In this document: piece by piece, positions 1 to 11,000 of the stretch | Layout of the letters: each line of letters opens with the position of its first letter | Numbering within the stretch: position 1 is the first letter of the stretch | Origin: Malania oleifera | Lineage: Eukaryota > Streptophyta > Magnoliopsida > Santalales > Ximeniaceae | Direction of reading: 5' to 3' | DNA: 64,000 bases | Assembly: GCF_029873635.1 (NCBI RefSeq) | Contig: NC_080428.1 | Location: forward strand, 67,327,601 to 67,391,600 | The notes under the pieces: generated by a model | The model's input: the letters and a program-made list of their open reading frames with translations, nothing else | Told to the model about the DNA's origin: nothing | The model's database searches: none | Program-made: the position numbers and the translations under genes

Positions 1-955
1 ACTCGCCCATACAAGTAACACCCCTCTGCTTTGATATTTAGATAACCCTAAGGTCAGTAATAAAGCATACCGAGGCACTTACCTTACTCTGTAAGCCCTC
101 AAGTGTTAGATTGATTTCGTACTCATACCATTCAACAATAGCTTACTGGCAAAGACCCTAAGAATAGAGAAATCTACCCGCCCATACAAGTAGGTTCCCT
201 CTGCCCTGGTATGTTATGCAGTTACTGCCACATCTGAAGCTATTAGTGCACTCGCCTTACTCAGCCAGCCCTCAGGCGAAGAATGCGCCCCGCCAAAACG
301 TAACATGTTCGACATACATAAATACTTCTAATATCATAATACATTATTCTTTTCTGTCATTATTCAATCATACACATCCGTTCATGTTCATAACTTAAAC
401 ATTGCATTTCATTTCACTTTAAGTGACTTTTTTCGATTTTACATTATTCACATTTCATACTTTATTTCCATTCCATTCATTTCTCATTTCATTTCATTTC
501 ATTTCATTTCATACCTTACCCAACATTTTTCAGTTGTCATACATTTACCTAACATCTTTCAGTTATTTTACCTAACATTTTTCAGCTGTTACACATTTAC
601 CCAGCATCTTTCAGCTGTTTTACCTAGCATCTTTTGACTGTTTTACCCAATATTTTTAAGCTGTTTACCCAGCATTTTTCAGCTATTTACATGGGTGCAT
701 TAACACACACAAGCAGCATACTCCATATCATGTTTTATTCACAATGCATTACTTACTTAACCTACATCTCATACATTTAACATATATTTGCACAGAATCT
801 CATGTCACACAATTTAGTAATAAAATTCATACATTGCCTGTATAATAAGCCAACCAATATTTAACGGTTATATACCGAAAATACCTTTCATTCCTTACAT
901 AATTAGCTTTCATTGCCTGTAAAATAAATCAACCAACATTTAACAAGCTATGAAG
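1..955. repeat. LTR-derived fossil repeat, no gene
   Basis: No coding region is visible. The segment around 180-300, read on the minus strand, resembles 31930-32060, which lies in an LTR-only Gypsy-type element, so this is probably a fragment of a related LTR in reverse orientation. A phrase like CGCCCATACAAGTA occurs at about 4 and 179, suggesting an internal duplication of about 175-180 bp. Positions 520-690 hold about seven degenerate units of 22-29 bp built on CATCTTTCAGCTGTTTTACC. The family is inferred from similarity within the window only. Confidence 0.5.
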
Positions 956-1235
956 GGTAGCTTGGTCGGTGGGCCCCACAAGCAACTTGATTTTGAGCTA
1001 AAAATGAGCAGGTCAGTTGGTGGGCCTCATTGGCAGCTCAATTTTGGGAGAAGTGTGGTAGCATAGTTTGTAAGCCCCATAGGCTATTCAATTTTGAGCT
1101 TAGAAGGAGCAAGTCGGCTAATGGGCCCCATGGATATCTCAATTTTGAGCTTAAAAGAAGCAGGTTGATCGATAGTCTTAAAGGTAACTTTGCTTTGAGC
1201 TCAGAGGGGCGAGTCGATTGGTGGGTGTTACAGAC
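955..1235. repeat. Degenerate tandem repeat, about 60 bp units
   Basis: Phrases such as GGTGGGCCCCA, then CTCAATTTTGAGCTTA, recur four to five times at irregular spacing. The right part recurs at 5992-6150 as the left edge of the second copy of the segmental duplication. No coding potential is seen. Confidence 0.55.
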
Positions 1236-1740
1236 TTGGGGTGAGCATAATTCGGTGAAAACCGAAGGTTCGGGTAAAAATCCCGGTTCAGTCGGTTCGG
1301 TTATAATTCTACAAAATTTCGGTTAATCGATTTCGGTTTGGTTAAGGGTAAAAAAAATTTTGGTTAACCGATTAACTGAATTATTAATTAATTAGATTTT
1401 AAATATAATTTATGAATATAAATTTTTCTTATGCAAGTGCATTAAGGAGTTTAATTGACCTATTTGGATTCTTTGTTCTATGGTAAAATTTTATTTTCAT
1501 TAATAAAATTAATAAATAAGGTATTTAATTAAGTTGGATTTGGTTTTAAAAAAAATTTATAATTGTATTATATTTCTAGCAATTAATTTTAAATAATTTT
1601 GGTTAAAATCGGTTAACCGAATTACCCGAATGGGCAATTCGGTCGGGGTCGGTTCGGTTAATGATATTATTTAACCGAATTTTTCGGTTAATTCGGTTAA
1701 TTACCCGAATTTAACCCAACCGACCGCTTGCTCACCCCTA
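1236..1740. mobile_element. hAT-type MITE with 8-bp target duplication
   Basis: A non-autonomous DNA element of about 505 bp with no ORF. Left end TTGGGGTGAGCA and right end TGCTCACCCCTA form terminal inverted repeats. It is flanked on both sides by the exact 8-bp duplication TTACAGAC (1228-1235 and 1741-1748), the size typical of hAT transposons. The interior is rich in CGGTTCGGTTAA-type phrases. The matching position of the other duplicate (about 6145) reads through without it, so it arrived after the segmental duplication or was lost there. A related element lies at 61431-61965. Confidence 0.88.
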
Positions 1741-2249
1741 TTACAGACAACTTAGTTTTGAGATAAGAATGACATGTCAATCGGTTGATTCTCAAAGGTA
1801 GCTCAATTTTGACTTGGAAGGGGCAGTTCAATCGAGAACTCGACACTAGATTGTAATTGTATCCGTACATGGGGAAAGTTCTAAAATATTTTATTTCAAT
1901 CCTTCAAAATATAAATAAAATATTGACTTAATTAACCATAAAGATTGAAGAATCATTTAATTTTACTTTATAGTGGGCTTAATCACCGATATCATGATTA
2001 TAAAAATTAATACAAATTGGGGGAAATGAAAAGACGCTTTGCCATCCACTCACCACTTCCATGGTAAGTGTGATTACACTTTAGTGTTGAACTGTCCTTG
2101 TATTTTGACATTGACACATATATATAATATGTATCATGATACCCTCCACTTGTAATTCCATGAGAATATCCTTATCTCTTGACTAGCTTAATACATCAAA
2201 GTTAATCAATTGCATTAATCTCGAAGTTCACTACTGAGTCATGTATGTT

Positions 2250-2570
2250 TTTAGTTGACTCCACTTCAGATACCAACCCACACAGAGCCATCCTCGTGTA
2301 AACTAAGATAGCCAGTGGAAGAGTAATTCATTACGCATGTTAGGTATTCCTCCATGCATTTATATAATATCGTATCATCTTTTTATTATATGTTATAATT
2401 AAGCATATATCTTTGATATTTTTGTGTGTGCGTGTCTATATATACCTATAGCTGGAGAAGTAGAAGGTAGGACGAGACATCTCATAGAAATTAATTAAGT
2501 CAAAGTCTGAGAAGATTGATCGATCTAGCAGTAGCAGGACTGTACGTACGTGAATCGTAACTAAGAAGAG
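2250..2570 (+). promoter_or_regulatory. Promoter and leader of peptide gene 1
   Basis: A TATA box (CTATATATA) lies at about 2436-2444, 127 bp before the ATG. The stretch from the TATA box to the ATG is almost identical to that of gene 2. A TTGACT (W-box type core) at about 2255 is part of the conserved upstream block. No mapped start site is available, so the transcription start is inferred. Confidence 0.55.
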
Positions 2571-2737
2571 ATGGAGTTGGAAGGACGAAGAGCGACGTGG
2601 ATTCATCTTCAACTTCTAGTGCTTGTGGTGGTTCTTCTGGGTTTCTCTCACTTCATCTCCATCATCAATGCTGTTCCAGTTTCGAGTACTGATCAATCTC
2701 CTCACCCCCCCCCCCCCCCCCCCAAAACTCATCATTC

Positions 2738-2771
<34 letters not shown>

Positions 2772-2980
2772 TTCTGGGAAGATGAATTTTTTTTTGGTGA
2801 TTACAGGGACAAGAAATCTGGAGAATCTGGGTGGAGATCACAATATTATTCATCAATCTGATATTCAGAATGCCCCTCAGGTATCTATATTACATGGATT
2901 AATTATGTGTTTTTTTTTTAAAAAAGAAAAAGGAAAAGAAACTCTTTTGTTCTTGAGATGTACCCTTTCTTTACGAACTA

Positions 2981-3030
<50 letters not shown>

Positions 3031-3853
3031 TCTTTGTGAGAGAGAACCTGAGGTGGGCAGGCCCTTGGGCTCCTTACATACCTCCTTGCCAAATTTAGAG
3101 TGAACTGACCACCACGCCTACTCTAACCAATAATGAATAGTCTAACGATTACCTTGTGAGATATCGAGTGCAACCTTAAGTCCCTCATCCACTCTTACAC
3201 TTGACTCTCATTTCCTTGGACTATCTTTCCCTCCCTCTCTCCTTTAATAATCATGCATATCAATTGTTTATACACACACACACACACGCACACACACAAC
3301 CACACCACACATATAATTTAGTTGATGTTTTAATAAATATGTGTAATGCTTCAGAATATATTTTGGAAAATATTAAAAATAATTTGTCCAGTATAATATT
3401 TTAGATTGATAAAACATTTGTTAATATTTCTAGAGCACCAAAACATTTATATGAGAAGCTTAAATTATAATTTAGGCAACTTGCATTCATTAAAGTGTAT
3501 GTCTTTTCTGGGACACTAGACCCAAGAAAGATTGGTATAATACCACATTGTGTAACAATAAAATTAAATTACTTTTGATTTGAATTAATCAAGTTTTTAG
3601 TTAACTTTAGTATAAATAAGATGACATTGTAACATTTTTCTATAGATTTAACAAGATTTGTTATGAGCATAAAATTAAAATTTTTATATTAACATAGCAT
3701 GCCTTTGCAATCATAAATTTTTTTTATCCCATCCCCATGTTTCACCAAGTTATGGATTTGGATTTGTATTGAATTAAATAAGATGTAATATATCTAAATT
3801 CACCCAAATCTAAATCTAAAGTTCAAAATTCATGATAACATTAGAGTAGACAT

Positions 3854-3903
<50 letters not shown>

Positions 3904-4145
3904 TACTAATGCAGTATTATACACTGTTTAAAGCAGATATTCACATTAATTCTTATATATTTATAATGTTTTTGTTCTTATAATGGAACCAGATAAGTAA
4001 TAAAGAATCGACGAAAGAAGAAAAAGGCGGCGATGGCAACATAGAGGGGAGACTTTTAGAGAACCTTCATGACTATTCCGCCACACCCGACAACGGTCAT
4101 GATCCGCGGTCGGGACGAGCAGCTAGCCATGAGAAGAAAGATTAA
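2571..4145 (+). CDS. PSY-like secreted peptide precursor, gene 1
   Basis: Three exons, 2571-2685, 2807-2880 and 3993-4145, give a 113-residue precursor. The same splice sites fit all three copies in the window: donor after a single A following codon 38, acceptor TTACAG, second donor CAG/GTATCT, second acceptor ACCAG. Residues 1-34 form a signal peptide with a hydrophobic core LLVLVVVLLGF and a likely cut after IINA. The middle reads VPVSRTRNLENLGGDH. Exon 3 carries EGRLLENLHDYSATPDNGHD then P. In the PSY family the mature sulfated peptide starts at DY, with the Tyr sulfated by a Golgi sulfotransferase, and has downstream N and H-x-P; here N and H are one residue closer than in PSY1. By family, such peptides signal at the cell surface through LRR receptor kinases. 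Intron 1 holds C19 and TA tracts; intron 2 holds CT and TA tracts. Family assignment is from memory of motifs. Confidence 0.8.
2705..2772. repeat. C19 tract and TA repeat in intron 1
   Basis: A run of 19 C at 2705-2723 is followed by a TA-rich tract at 2739-2772, inside intron 1 of peptide gene 1. Gene 2 has a shorter C run and a different TA length at the same place, so the tract is length-variable. Confidence 0.9.
2983..3028. repeat. (TC)n microsatellite in intron 2
   Basis: About 23 TC units in intron 2 of gene 1. The matching tract in gene 2 (about 7338-7357) is much shorter, and the 40 bp after it in gene 1 are missing there. Confidence 0.9.
3857..3898. repeat. (TA)n microsatellite in intron 2
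   Basis: About 21 TA units near the 3' end of intron 2. It has a counterpart at about 8089-8120 in gene 2. Confidence 0.9.
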
Positions 4146-4751
4146 TTAATTAATTAATTAGTCTTTGGGATAAATTTAAGCTTTTGTTTTTATGAAATCT
4201 AATGATGTACTAGTTTCATTATACTTTGATTGTTCAAAAATAGTTCATGTTAACATCCTACTGAAAATAGTGTCACACTGATTTTAAAAAGATTGTGAAC
4301 TATATATATTATTATATATTGTTATTGTTGATGTACTGTAGTTATACATAAATAATAAAAATACTTTAATCCTTTAATTAATATTTTAATTTTATTTTTA
4401 ATTTAGTACCTTTGCATGTAGGTGATGAAAAACATTCTTTTAATTAAGGTTAATTTTAAATTTTCAGCGGTCATTCTTTAGTTGGGATAAATTTTGATGA
4501 TGTTAGGAATTGGTCCGACACAAGATCCAATTCTTAAACTACTAATTAATAGATAAACATCCCACTTTACTAACAACGTACACAAACAAAAAAAGTATTT
4601 AGAAAACTTAGGTTAGTCTTGAGAGACCTCTCTAATACTTAAAGTCTTCAAATTGAAAGAATACCCCTTTACCTTTTATATGATCATACCTTCTATTTTT
4701 ATAAATGCATGTTTGATTAATCTGTATTTAATTAAAATTTGATAATCACTT

Positions 4752-5985
4752 ACAGTCCTCTTGAGAGAAAGGCAATTTATTATAAAACTCAAAGGTTGTA
4801 TCAAGAGGTTGGTTTGTGACTTGGTTAGCTGATGAAGACTTTCCTTTCTGTCGAGACTTCGTGAATTTAAAACCTGGAGAATAGCCATGTACTTTGTAGC
4901 ATTTATCAACCGTGTGATTATCCAATCCACAATGAGTACAAAATAATTTGGCTCTCCTTTGTTGCTAATTTTTAGGAACAAAATTGTGGCTTGATAAATT
5001 TGATTCTTGAATTTTACTCATAAAAGCAATAGTGTCAATTTCCCTAGTTTTGCTAATTTCTCTCGATTTCTCTTCTTGGATCATTAAAGAAAAAACTTTG
5101 TTTATCTCTGGTAGAGATTCCATCATCAAAATTTGCCCTCTAACATGAGAAAAACCTTCATTTAATCCCATCAAAAATTGAATGACATGTTGTTTATCTT
5201 GATATTTCAAGAATTCCCGAATGGCATCACAAGTGCGGGTTCTTAGAAAACCACAAGAATAGGTGGGAATTTGATTGTAATTAGCCATTTCATCCCATAA
5301 AGACTTGAATTTCGTATAGCAATCTCTTACCGACATATCTTTTTGAGTCGGCATTGATAAATCTTTCTAAAGTTGGAAAATTCTTAGCCCATTTCCTTGT
5401 GTAAACCTATTCTTGAGATCTTGTTACATATCCTTTGCAGTTTGGGAGCAAATGATGTTGGCTCCAATTTCTATTGACACTGAGCTGATGATTCAAGAAG
5501 ATACCATATTATTGCATCTTTCCTACAGAGCATTCGAAGCATCTGTTGAATCTGGTTGAGTTATTGTTCCATTCACGAACCAAATTTTGTTCTTTGCCTT
5601 CAAAGCCATCATCATGAATCTGCTCCATGTATGGTAATTCTTCCCAATGAGGACATTTGAAACCAACATTGCACTTGGTGAATCACCACTCTGCAAGTGG
5701 TATGGATTACTTTCATCATTCGTATTATTCATCGAACAGATGAAGTGGACATGGCAGTGGACCTTCTTAATTTTCTTGCTCTAATACCATGAAACAAAGT
5801 GCTGATAACAATGGAAAAGAAGCTGAAGACTAAAGTAAGAAATCAGAACTTTTCTTTTATTCCACACATCCTTACAAAATATAAACTCTGTTTTTATAAC
5901 TAGAGGAAGAAGGAGGAAAGAAAATAGAAAGAAGAAACTAAAAAACAAAAAAATAAAACTAACAAAACTAACTATTAATGTTATG
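4752..5985 (-). mobile_element. Copia gag fossil between the gene duplicates
   Basis: Ty1/Copia fragment on the minus strand, lying exactly between the two duplication copies. It shows a Copia-like N-terminal gag segment (5523-5732: NPYHLQSGD, then NYHTWSRFMMMALKAKNK), a central gag domain (4965-5354) and a CCHC zinc-knuckle region near 4890-4980. CTCTAATACCAT at about 5780-5791 is the complement of a tRNA-Met primer site, so the AT-rich 5792-5985 stretch is probably the edge of an LTR. No protease, integrase or reverse transcriptase is present. It is truncated and broken in several places. Confidence 0.75.
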
Positions 5986-6639
5986 TTATATAAGCCCCAT
6001 ATATTAATTTTGAGCTTAAATGGAGCAAGCCGACTAGTGGCCCCCATAGGAATCTCAATTTTGAGCTTAAAAGAGGCAGGTCAATCAACAGTCCTAAAGA
6101 CAACTTCGCTTTGAGCTAAGAGGGGAAAGTCGGTTGGTGGTCGGGTGTTACAAGCACCTCAATTTTGAGATAAGAATAACAAGTCAATCGGTGGATCTTC
6201 AGAGATAGGTCAATTTTGGTTTGGAAAGGACAGTTTAATCGAGAATCCTATAATAGATTGTAATTGTGTCCATACATAGGCAAAGATCTAAAACATTTTA
6301 TTCCAATCATTCAAAATATAAATAAAATATTGACTTAATTAACCATAAAAATTAAAGAATCATTTAATATTACTTTATGGTGGACTTAATCACCGATATC
6401 ATGATTATAAAAATTAATTCAAATTGAGGGAAAAGGCAAGACCCTTGCATTTGCCATCCACCACTTCCATGGTAAGTGTGATTCCACTTTTGGGTTGAAC
6501 TGTCCTTGTTTTTTGACATTGACTGTATCATGATGCCCCCCACTTGTAATTCCATGAGAATAACCTTATCTCTTGACTTGTCGGTCAACAATGGCGTAAT
6601 GCATCAAAGTTCATCAATTGCATTAATCTCGAAGTTCAC

Positions 6640-6949
6640 TACAGAGTCACGTATGATTTTAGTTGACCCCACTTCAGATACTAACCCACACAGAGCCATC
6701 CACGCGTAAACTAAGATAGCTAGTGGAAGAGTAATTCATTACGCATGTTAGGTATTCCTCCATGCATTTATATAATATCATATCATCCTATTATTATGTA
6801 TCATAATTAAGCATATATATATACCTATAGCTGGAGAAGTAGAAGGTAGGACGAGACATCTCATAGAAATTAATTAAGTCAAATTCTGAGAAGATTGATC
6901 GATCTAGCAGTAGCAGTACTGTACGTACGTGAATCGTAACTAAGAAGAG
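6640..6949 (+). promoter_or_regulatory. Promoter and leader of peptide gene 2
   Basis: The TATA box lies at about 6813-6823 (ATATATATATACC). From there to the ATG the sequence matches gene 1 almost base for base, including GCTGGAGAAGTAGAAGGTAG and the GTACGTACGTGAATCG stretch. Upstream homology extends beyond 6470. Confidence 0.55.
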
Positions 6950-7093
6950 ATGGAGATGGAAGGACGAAGAGCGACGTGGATTCATCTTCAACTTCTAGTG
7001 CTTGTGGTGGTTCTTCTGGGTTTCTCTCACTTCATCTCCATCATCAATGCTGTTCCACTTTCGAGTACTGATCAATCTCCTCACCCCCCCCCC

Positions 7094-7130
<37 letters not shown>

Positions 7131-8085
7131 CTGGGTAGATGATTTTTTTTTTTTTTTTTGTGATTACAGGGACAAGAAATCTGGAGAATCTGGGTGGAGA
7201 TCATACTATTATTCATCAATCTGATATTCAGAATGCCCCTCAGGTATCTATATTACATGGATTAATTATGTGTTTTTTTTTAAAAAGAAAAAGAAAATAT
7301 TCTATTGTTGAGATATACCCTTTATTTACGAACTAGTTCTCTCTCTCTCTCTCTCTGCCAAATTTAGATTGAACTGACCACCACCCCTAATGAATAACGA
7401 TTACCTTGTGAGATACCGAGTGCAACCTTAAGTCCACTGAGTCTCATTTCCTTGGACTATCTCTCCCTCCCTCTCTCTTTTAATAATCATGTATATCAAT
7501 TGTTTATATATATATACACACACACCCACACCACACATATAATTTATTTTATGTTTTAATAAATATGTGTAATGCTTCAGAATATATTTTGGAAAATATT
7601 AAAAATAATTTGTCCAATATAATATTTTAGATTGATAAAATATTTGTTAACATTTCTAGAGCATGAAAATTGAAAACATTTATATATGAGAAGCTTAAAT
7701 TATAATTTAGGCAACTTGCATTCATTAAAGTGTATGTCTTTCTAGGGACACTAGACCCGAGAAAGAAAGGAAAATCTTATGTATAATACCACATTGCGTA
7801 ACAATAAAATTAAATTACTTTTGATTTGAATTAATCAAGTTTTTAATTAACTTTAGTATAAATAAGATGACATTGTAACATTTTTCTATAGATTTAACAA
7901 GATTTGTTATGAGCATAAAATTAAAATTTTTATATTAACATAGCATGTCTTTGCAGTCATAAATTTTTTTTATCCCATGTTTTGACAAAGTTATGGATTT
8001 GGATTTGTATTGAAATAAGATTTAATATATCTAAATTCACTCAAATCTAAATTTAAAGTTCAAAATTCATGATAACATTAGAGTA

Positions 8086-8126
<41 letters not shown>

Positions 8127-8368
8127 TACTAATGCAGTATTGTACACTCTTTAAAACAGATATTCACATTAATTCTTATATATTTATAATGTTTTTGTTC
8201 TTATAATGGAACCAGATAACTAATAAAGAATCGACCGAAGGAGAAAAAGGCGGCAATGGCAATATAGAGGGGAGACTTTTAGAGCAACTTCATGACTATT
8301 CCGCCACACCCAACGATGGTCATAATCCGCCGCCGAGACTAGCAGCTAGCCGTGAGAAGAAAGATTAA
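6950..8368 (+). CDS. PSY-like secreted peptide precursor, gene 2
   Basis: Exons 6950-7064, 7170-7243 and 8216-8368 give 113 residues with the same phases as gene 1. The signal peptide is unchanged apart from residue 3 (M for L). VPLS replaces VPVS, and one residue changes in exon 2 (HTII for HNII). Exon 3 is much more diverged: the predicted peptide is DYSATPNDGHNP followed by PPRLAASREKKD. The DY sulfation site, the H and the following P are kept, but the N has moved by one position. All splice sites are intact and no internal stop is present, so the gene appears functional. It is a recent duplicate of gene 1. Whether the altered tail still gives an active peptide is unknown. Confidence 0.78.
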
Positions 8369-8946
8369 TTAATTAATTAATTAGTCTTTGGGATAAATTT
8401 AAGCTTTTGATTTTATGAAATCTAATGATGTACTAATTTCATTATGCTTTGATTGTTCAAAAATAGTTCATGTTAACATCCTATTGAAAACTATATATAT
8501 TATTATTATTATTGTTATTATATATTGTTATTGTTGATGTACTGTAGTTATACATAAATAATAAAAAAACTTTGATCCTTTAATTAATATTTTAATTTAA
8601 TACCTTTGCATATAGGTGACTAAAAACATTCTTTTAATTAAGGTTAATTTTAAATTTTCAATGGTCATTCTTTAGTTGGGATAAATTTTGATGATGTTAG
8701 GAATTGGTCTGACGCAAGATCCAATTCTTAAAGTACTAATTAATAGATAAACACCTCACTTTACTAACAACGTAGACAAACAAAAAAAGTATTTAGAAAA
8801 CTTAGGTTAGTCTTGAGAGAGATCTCTAATACTTAAAGTCTTCAAATTGAAAGAATACCCTTTTACTTTTTATATGATCATACCTTCTATTTTTATAAAT
8901 GCATGTTTGATTAATCTGTATTTAATTAGAATTTGATAATCACTTA

Positions 8947-9485
8947 GGGACTATGATAGGCTATATAATGCCTATTGTATTTTAAATGTGTTTATATATC
9001 AACACATAAACTAAGGAGAAGTTATCATCTTCCTAAGCATATATGTTGGATTTTTCAATCCATCAAAATAATCAAGTTTCCATAAGCTCTTGCATTGGCT
9101 CAATTAACAAAAGAAAAATGATCAAATTACGTACGGTGATCAAATTACGTACGGAAAGTACTTATAATTAATGGTTTCTCAGTGTACAATTCAAATTTTT
9201 CTAATTATAGGATGTCATATTAGTATTTGCTGAGGTATGGTTTGGTGTGGATTTTAATGGCTTGACTCCCACACCATTTTACTCATCTAATATAAGATAT
9301 TGTAATTTGTGAGTTTCAAATCTTACGTAAAAGAATTAATTTTTTTTTTTTGCAAATATTTCTCATCTATTATAGACATAGACTGAGGTAGGGTGCTAAC
9401 TACCACAACAAAGTTAAAAGACAATTCACCTCACATCCCATACTCTTCTTCTTTTTTTTTTTTTTTTTTAGAATTTTAATTTTTT
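8947..9485. other. Intergenic, no gene seen
   Basis: AT-rich spacer. A short direct repeat, GATCAAATTACGTACGG, occurs twice in a row at about 9120-9156. No coding signal and no recognised element. Confidence 0.6.
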
Positions 9486-9667
9486 AGGCAAAAGACATTG
9501 ACCTCCTCTGAAGTTTGACAAAAAGACAATGATCTTCACTAAGATTTTAAGAATTTCAGAAACCTCCATTGAGCTTTACTCAGGGGAGGGCTGAAACATT
9601 TTTGAAACCTCAGAAAAAGTCTCTATCTTTTTGTCAAACTTCAGGGACGGTCGATGTCTTTTGGCCT
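9486..9667. mobile_element. Foldback MITE 1
   Basis: A 182-bp element whose first 40 or so bases (AGGCAAAAGACATTGACC, then GAAGTTTGACAAAAAGA) are matched in reverse complement by its last 40 or so (TCTTTTTGTCAAACTTC, then GATGTCTTTTGGCCT). The whole element can fold into one hairpin. It has no ORF and AT-rich flanks, and AATTTTT on both sides may be the target duplication. The transposon superfamily cannot be decided. Confidence 0.65.
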
Positions 9668-9706
9668 AATTTTTAATTATATAATTAATCAATTAATTAT
9701 TTTTTA

Positions 9707-9997
9707 TTGGGTAAAAGTCACTTACCTCTCCTGAAATTTGGCGAAAAAACACTAACATCTCCTGAGGTTTCAAAAATTTTAGGGACCTTCCCTGAAGTTT
9801 ACCAAAAAGATATAAACTTTTCCTTATATTTTACCAAAAAATAAATCTTTTGAGATGATATTTGTGTCTTCTTGTCAAACTTTAGTAGAGGTTTGTTGCA
9901 TTTTTGTTACCTCAAGAGAGGTTAATGAAATTTGGAAACCTCAAGTGAAATCCCTATTTTTTTGCCAAATCTCAAGAAAGGTCAATACCTTTTGTAG
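9707..9997. mobile_element. Foldback MITE 2, same family
   Basis: A second, longer inverted-repeat element 40 bp away. The left arm GGGTAAAAGTCACTTACC, then AATTTGGCGAAAAA, pairs imperfectly with the right arm TTTTTGCCAAAT, then GGTCAATACCTTTTG. Internal phrases TCTCCTGAGGTTTCAAAAA and GACCTTCCCTGAAGTTTACC repeat the family core. Its right end abuts the calcium ATPase relic. Confidence 0.55.
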
Positions 9998-10011
9998 AGG
10001 TTTGTCGCACT

Positions 10012-10690
10012 AGATCCTTGATTCCAATCACTAATATTATTAGCATATAGTTATCATTGGGAATATTATCAACACTGGAATTATCTTATAGGGTTACAGA
10101 TTCTCCGTCAGTATTTACCATCTTGTCACATATTTTCAAAATTATTTTTTATGCTTTTTTGCAAAATGCTTGAAAACCACCTCCTGGAAGATTCACAAGC
10201 ATAGACATCTTTTTCTTTCTTTTTTTCTTTGTTTTTTTTTTTTGAATAACGCTGGGTGTCCGCGTCCGTTTTATGGTCCACGACTAATCCCACGCCCTGT
10301 GATGCTACCCCCCACACTACGAGGAGGTAAATTAAAGAGCCAACCGCAGGAATCGAATCCGGGAGGGGAGAAATCCCTGATCTCGTGAAAGGCACTCCCA
10401 GCATCCGCCCTACCAGCTGAGCTACACCATTGGGGCCATAGACATTTCTTGACTGAATTGAAAGTTGGAGTACCGAAAATTCAAAGTACCTGTCTTATCT
10501 GTGTAAATGCAAGTTCCCATTGTCTCACATACCGATAGATGCCTCACAAGAACCTTATCATTCATTATTTTTTTCATTGCAAAAGGCCAGACTTAATGTT
10601 AGTTACTGCAAGTCATAGCCCTTCTGGAATAGCAACTACAATAATGGTAATTGCAATAATAAAAAAGAACCGAGAATCGCCATAGATGAT
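10012..10690 (-). pseudogene. Autoinhibited Ca2+-ATPase (ACA type) relic
   Basis: Host P-type ATPase fragment on the minus strand. In order: a transmembrane-4 segment IAITIIVVAIPEGL with the PEGL calcium-site motif (10616-10627), interrupted by a stop just after PEGL where the family has PLAV. After a frame change comes [19 protein letters not shown] and then YTDKTGT with the phosphorylated Asp (DKTGT at 10485-10499). Beyond an inserted SINE follow LPGGGF (10173-10190), ICDKMVNTDGESV and finally VIGIKD (about 10013-10027). Intact plant ACA pumps move Ca2+ out of the cytosol at plasma membrane, vacuole or ER. Here more than 100 residues are missing between DKTGT and LPGGGF, and again before GIKD, with several stops and frame changes. 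It is a dead fragment; the match rests on motif order. Confidence 0.82.
10211..10436 (-). mobile_element. tRNA-derived SINE 1
   Basis: Read on the minus strand it begins GGCCCCAATGG, has a perfect box A (TAGCTCAGCTGG) and a box B close to consensus (GGATTCGATTCC), then a 3' body and an A-rich tail. Target duplication CATAGACAT plus two bases lies at 10200-10210 and 10437-10447. The 3' body (GGTAAAT, CACGAGATTAGTC-like, CATAAA, GGACACCC) is shared with the SINE at 25622-25824. It interrupts the calcium ATPase relic. Confidence 0.88.
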
Positions 10691-11000
10691 AAACAAGAGG
10701 AGTGGTGATGAGATCTCCTGAAGCCACGACGAGAACAGGGCGATGAGAAGCGAAAGATCGACACCATGATTAGCTCCCGATCTGCTGATTTGTACACTCA
10801 CGAGCAGCTCCTGATTTGCCGCACCAGCTCAAAGTCCCTGAAACTCAGCCCTGTTTCTCGACAAACAGAGGCTGGGCGAATCGCTTCGTAGGCAAAGTCC
10901 GACGCCTAATGAGGCTTCGGCACCAAAATTTTCGAAGTTCTGTTTGAGCTGTGGAGGAATCAGATACGGATTAAAAGGGCAATGAAATTTAAGTCCAACG
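10691..11000 (+). other. Probable 5' leader of the exon at 11001
   Basis: GC content rises here compared with the flanks. No long ORF on the + strand precedes the ATG at 11001. The segment 10860-11000 reads like an untranslated leader, but there is no clear TATA box. The left edge overlaps the start of the ATPase relic on the other strand. Confidence 0.3.

Larger units (their letters stand above)
1063..4751. repeat. Segmental duplication, copy 1 (carries peptide gene 1)
   Basis: This block is repeated in direct orientation at about 5992-8946. Similarity runs from AAGCCCCAT at the left through the promoter, all three exons, both introns and about 600 bp of 3' flank to TTTGATAATCACTTA at the right. 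The copies differ by an hAT-type insertion in copy 1, microsatellite lengths and small indels. Divergence in unique intron sequence is only a few percent by eye, so the duplication is recent relative to the third gene copy. Confidence 0.85.
5992..8946. repeat. Segmental duplication, copy 2 (carries peptide gene 2)
   Basis: Direct copy of 1063-4751, without the hAT-type element. The right edge is the shared phrase TTTGATAATCACTTA, after which the two copies diverge (CAGTCC in copy 1, GGGACT in copy 2). Confidence 0.85.

Noticed and set aside
2623-3039. ORFs running through intron 1 and intron 2 of gene 1
   Set aside because: They translate C, TA and TC microsatellites. The spliced three-exon model is conserved in all three copies and fits better.
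10380-10436. Possible tRNA gene on the minus strand
   Set aside because: Box A and box B are present, but the sequence continues into a SINE body with an A-rich tail and flanking target duplications, and no complete cloverleaf was apparent.
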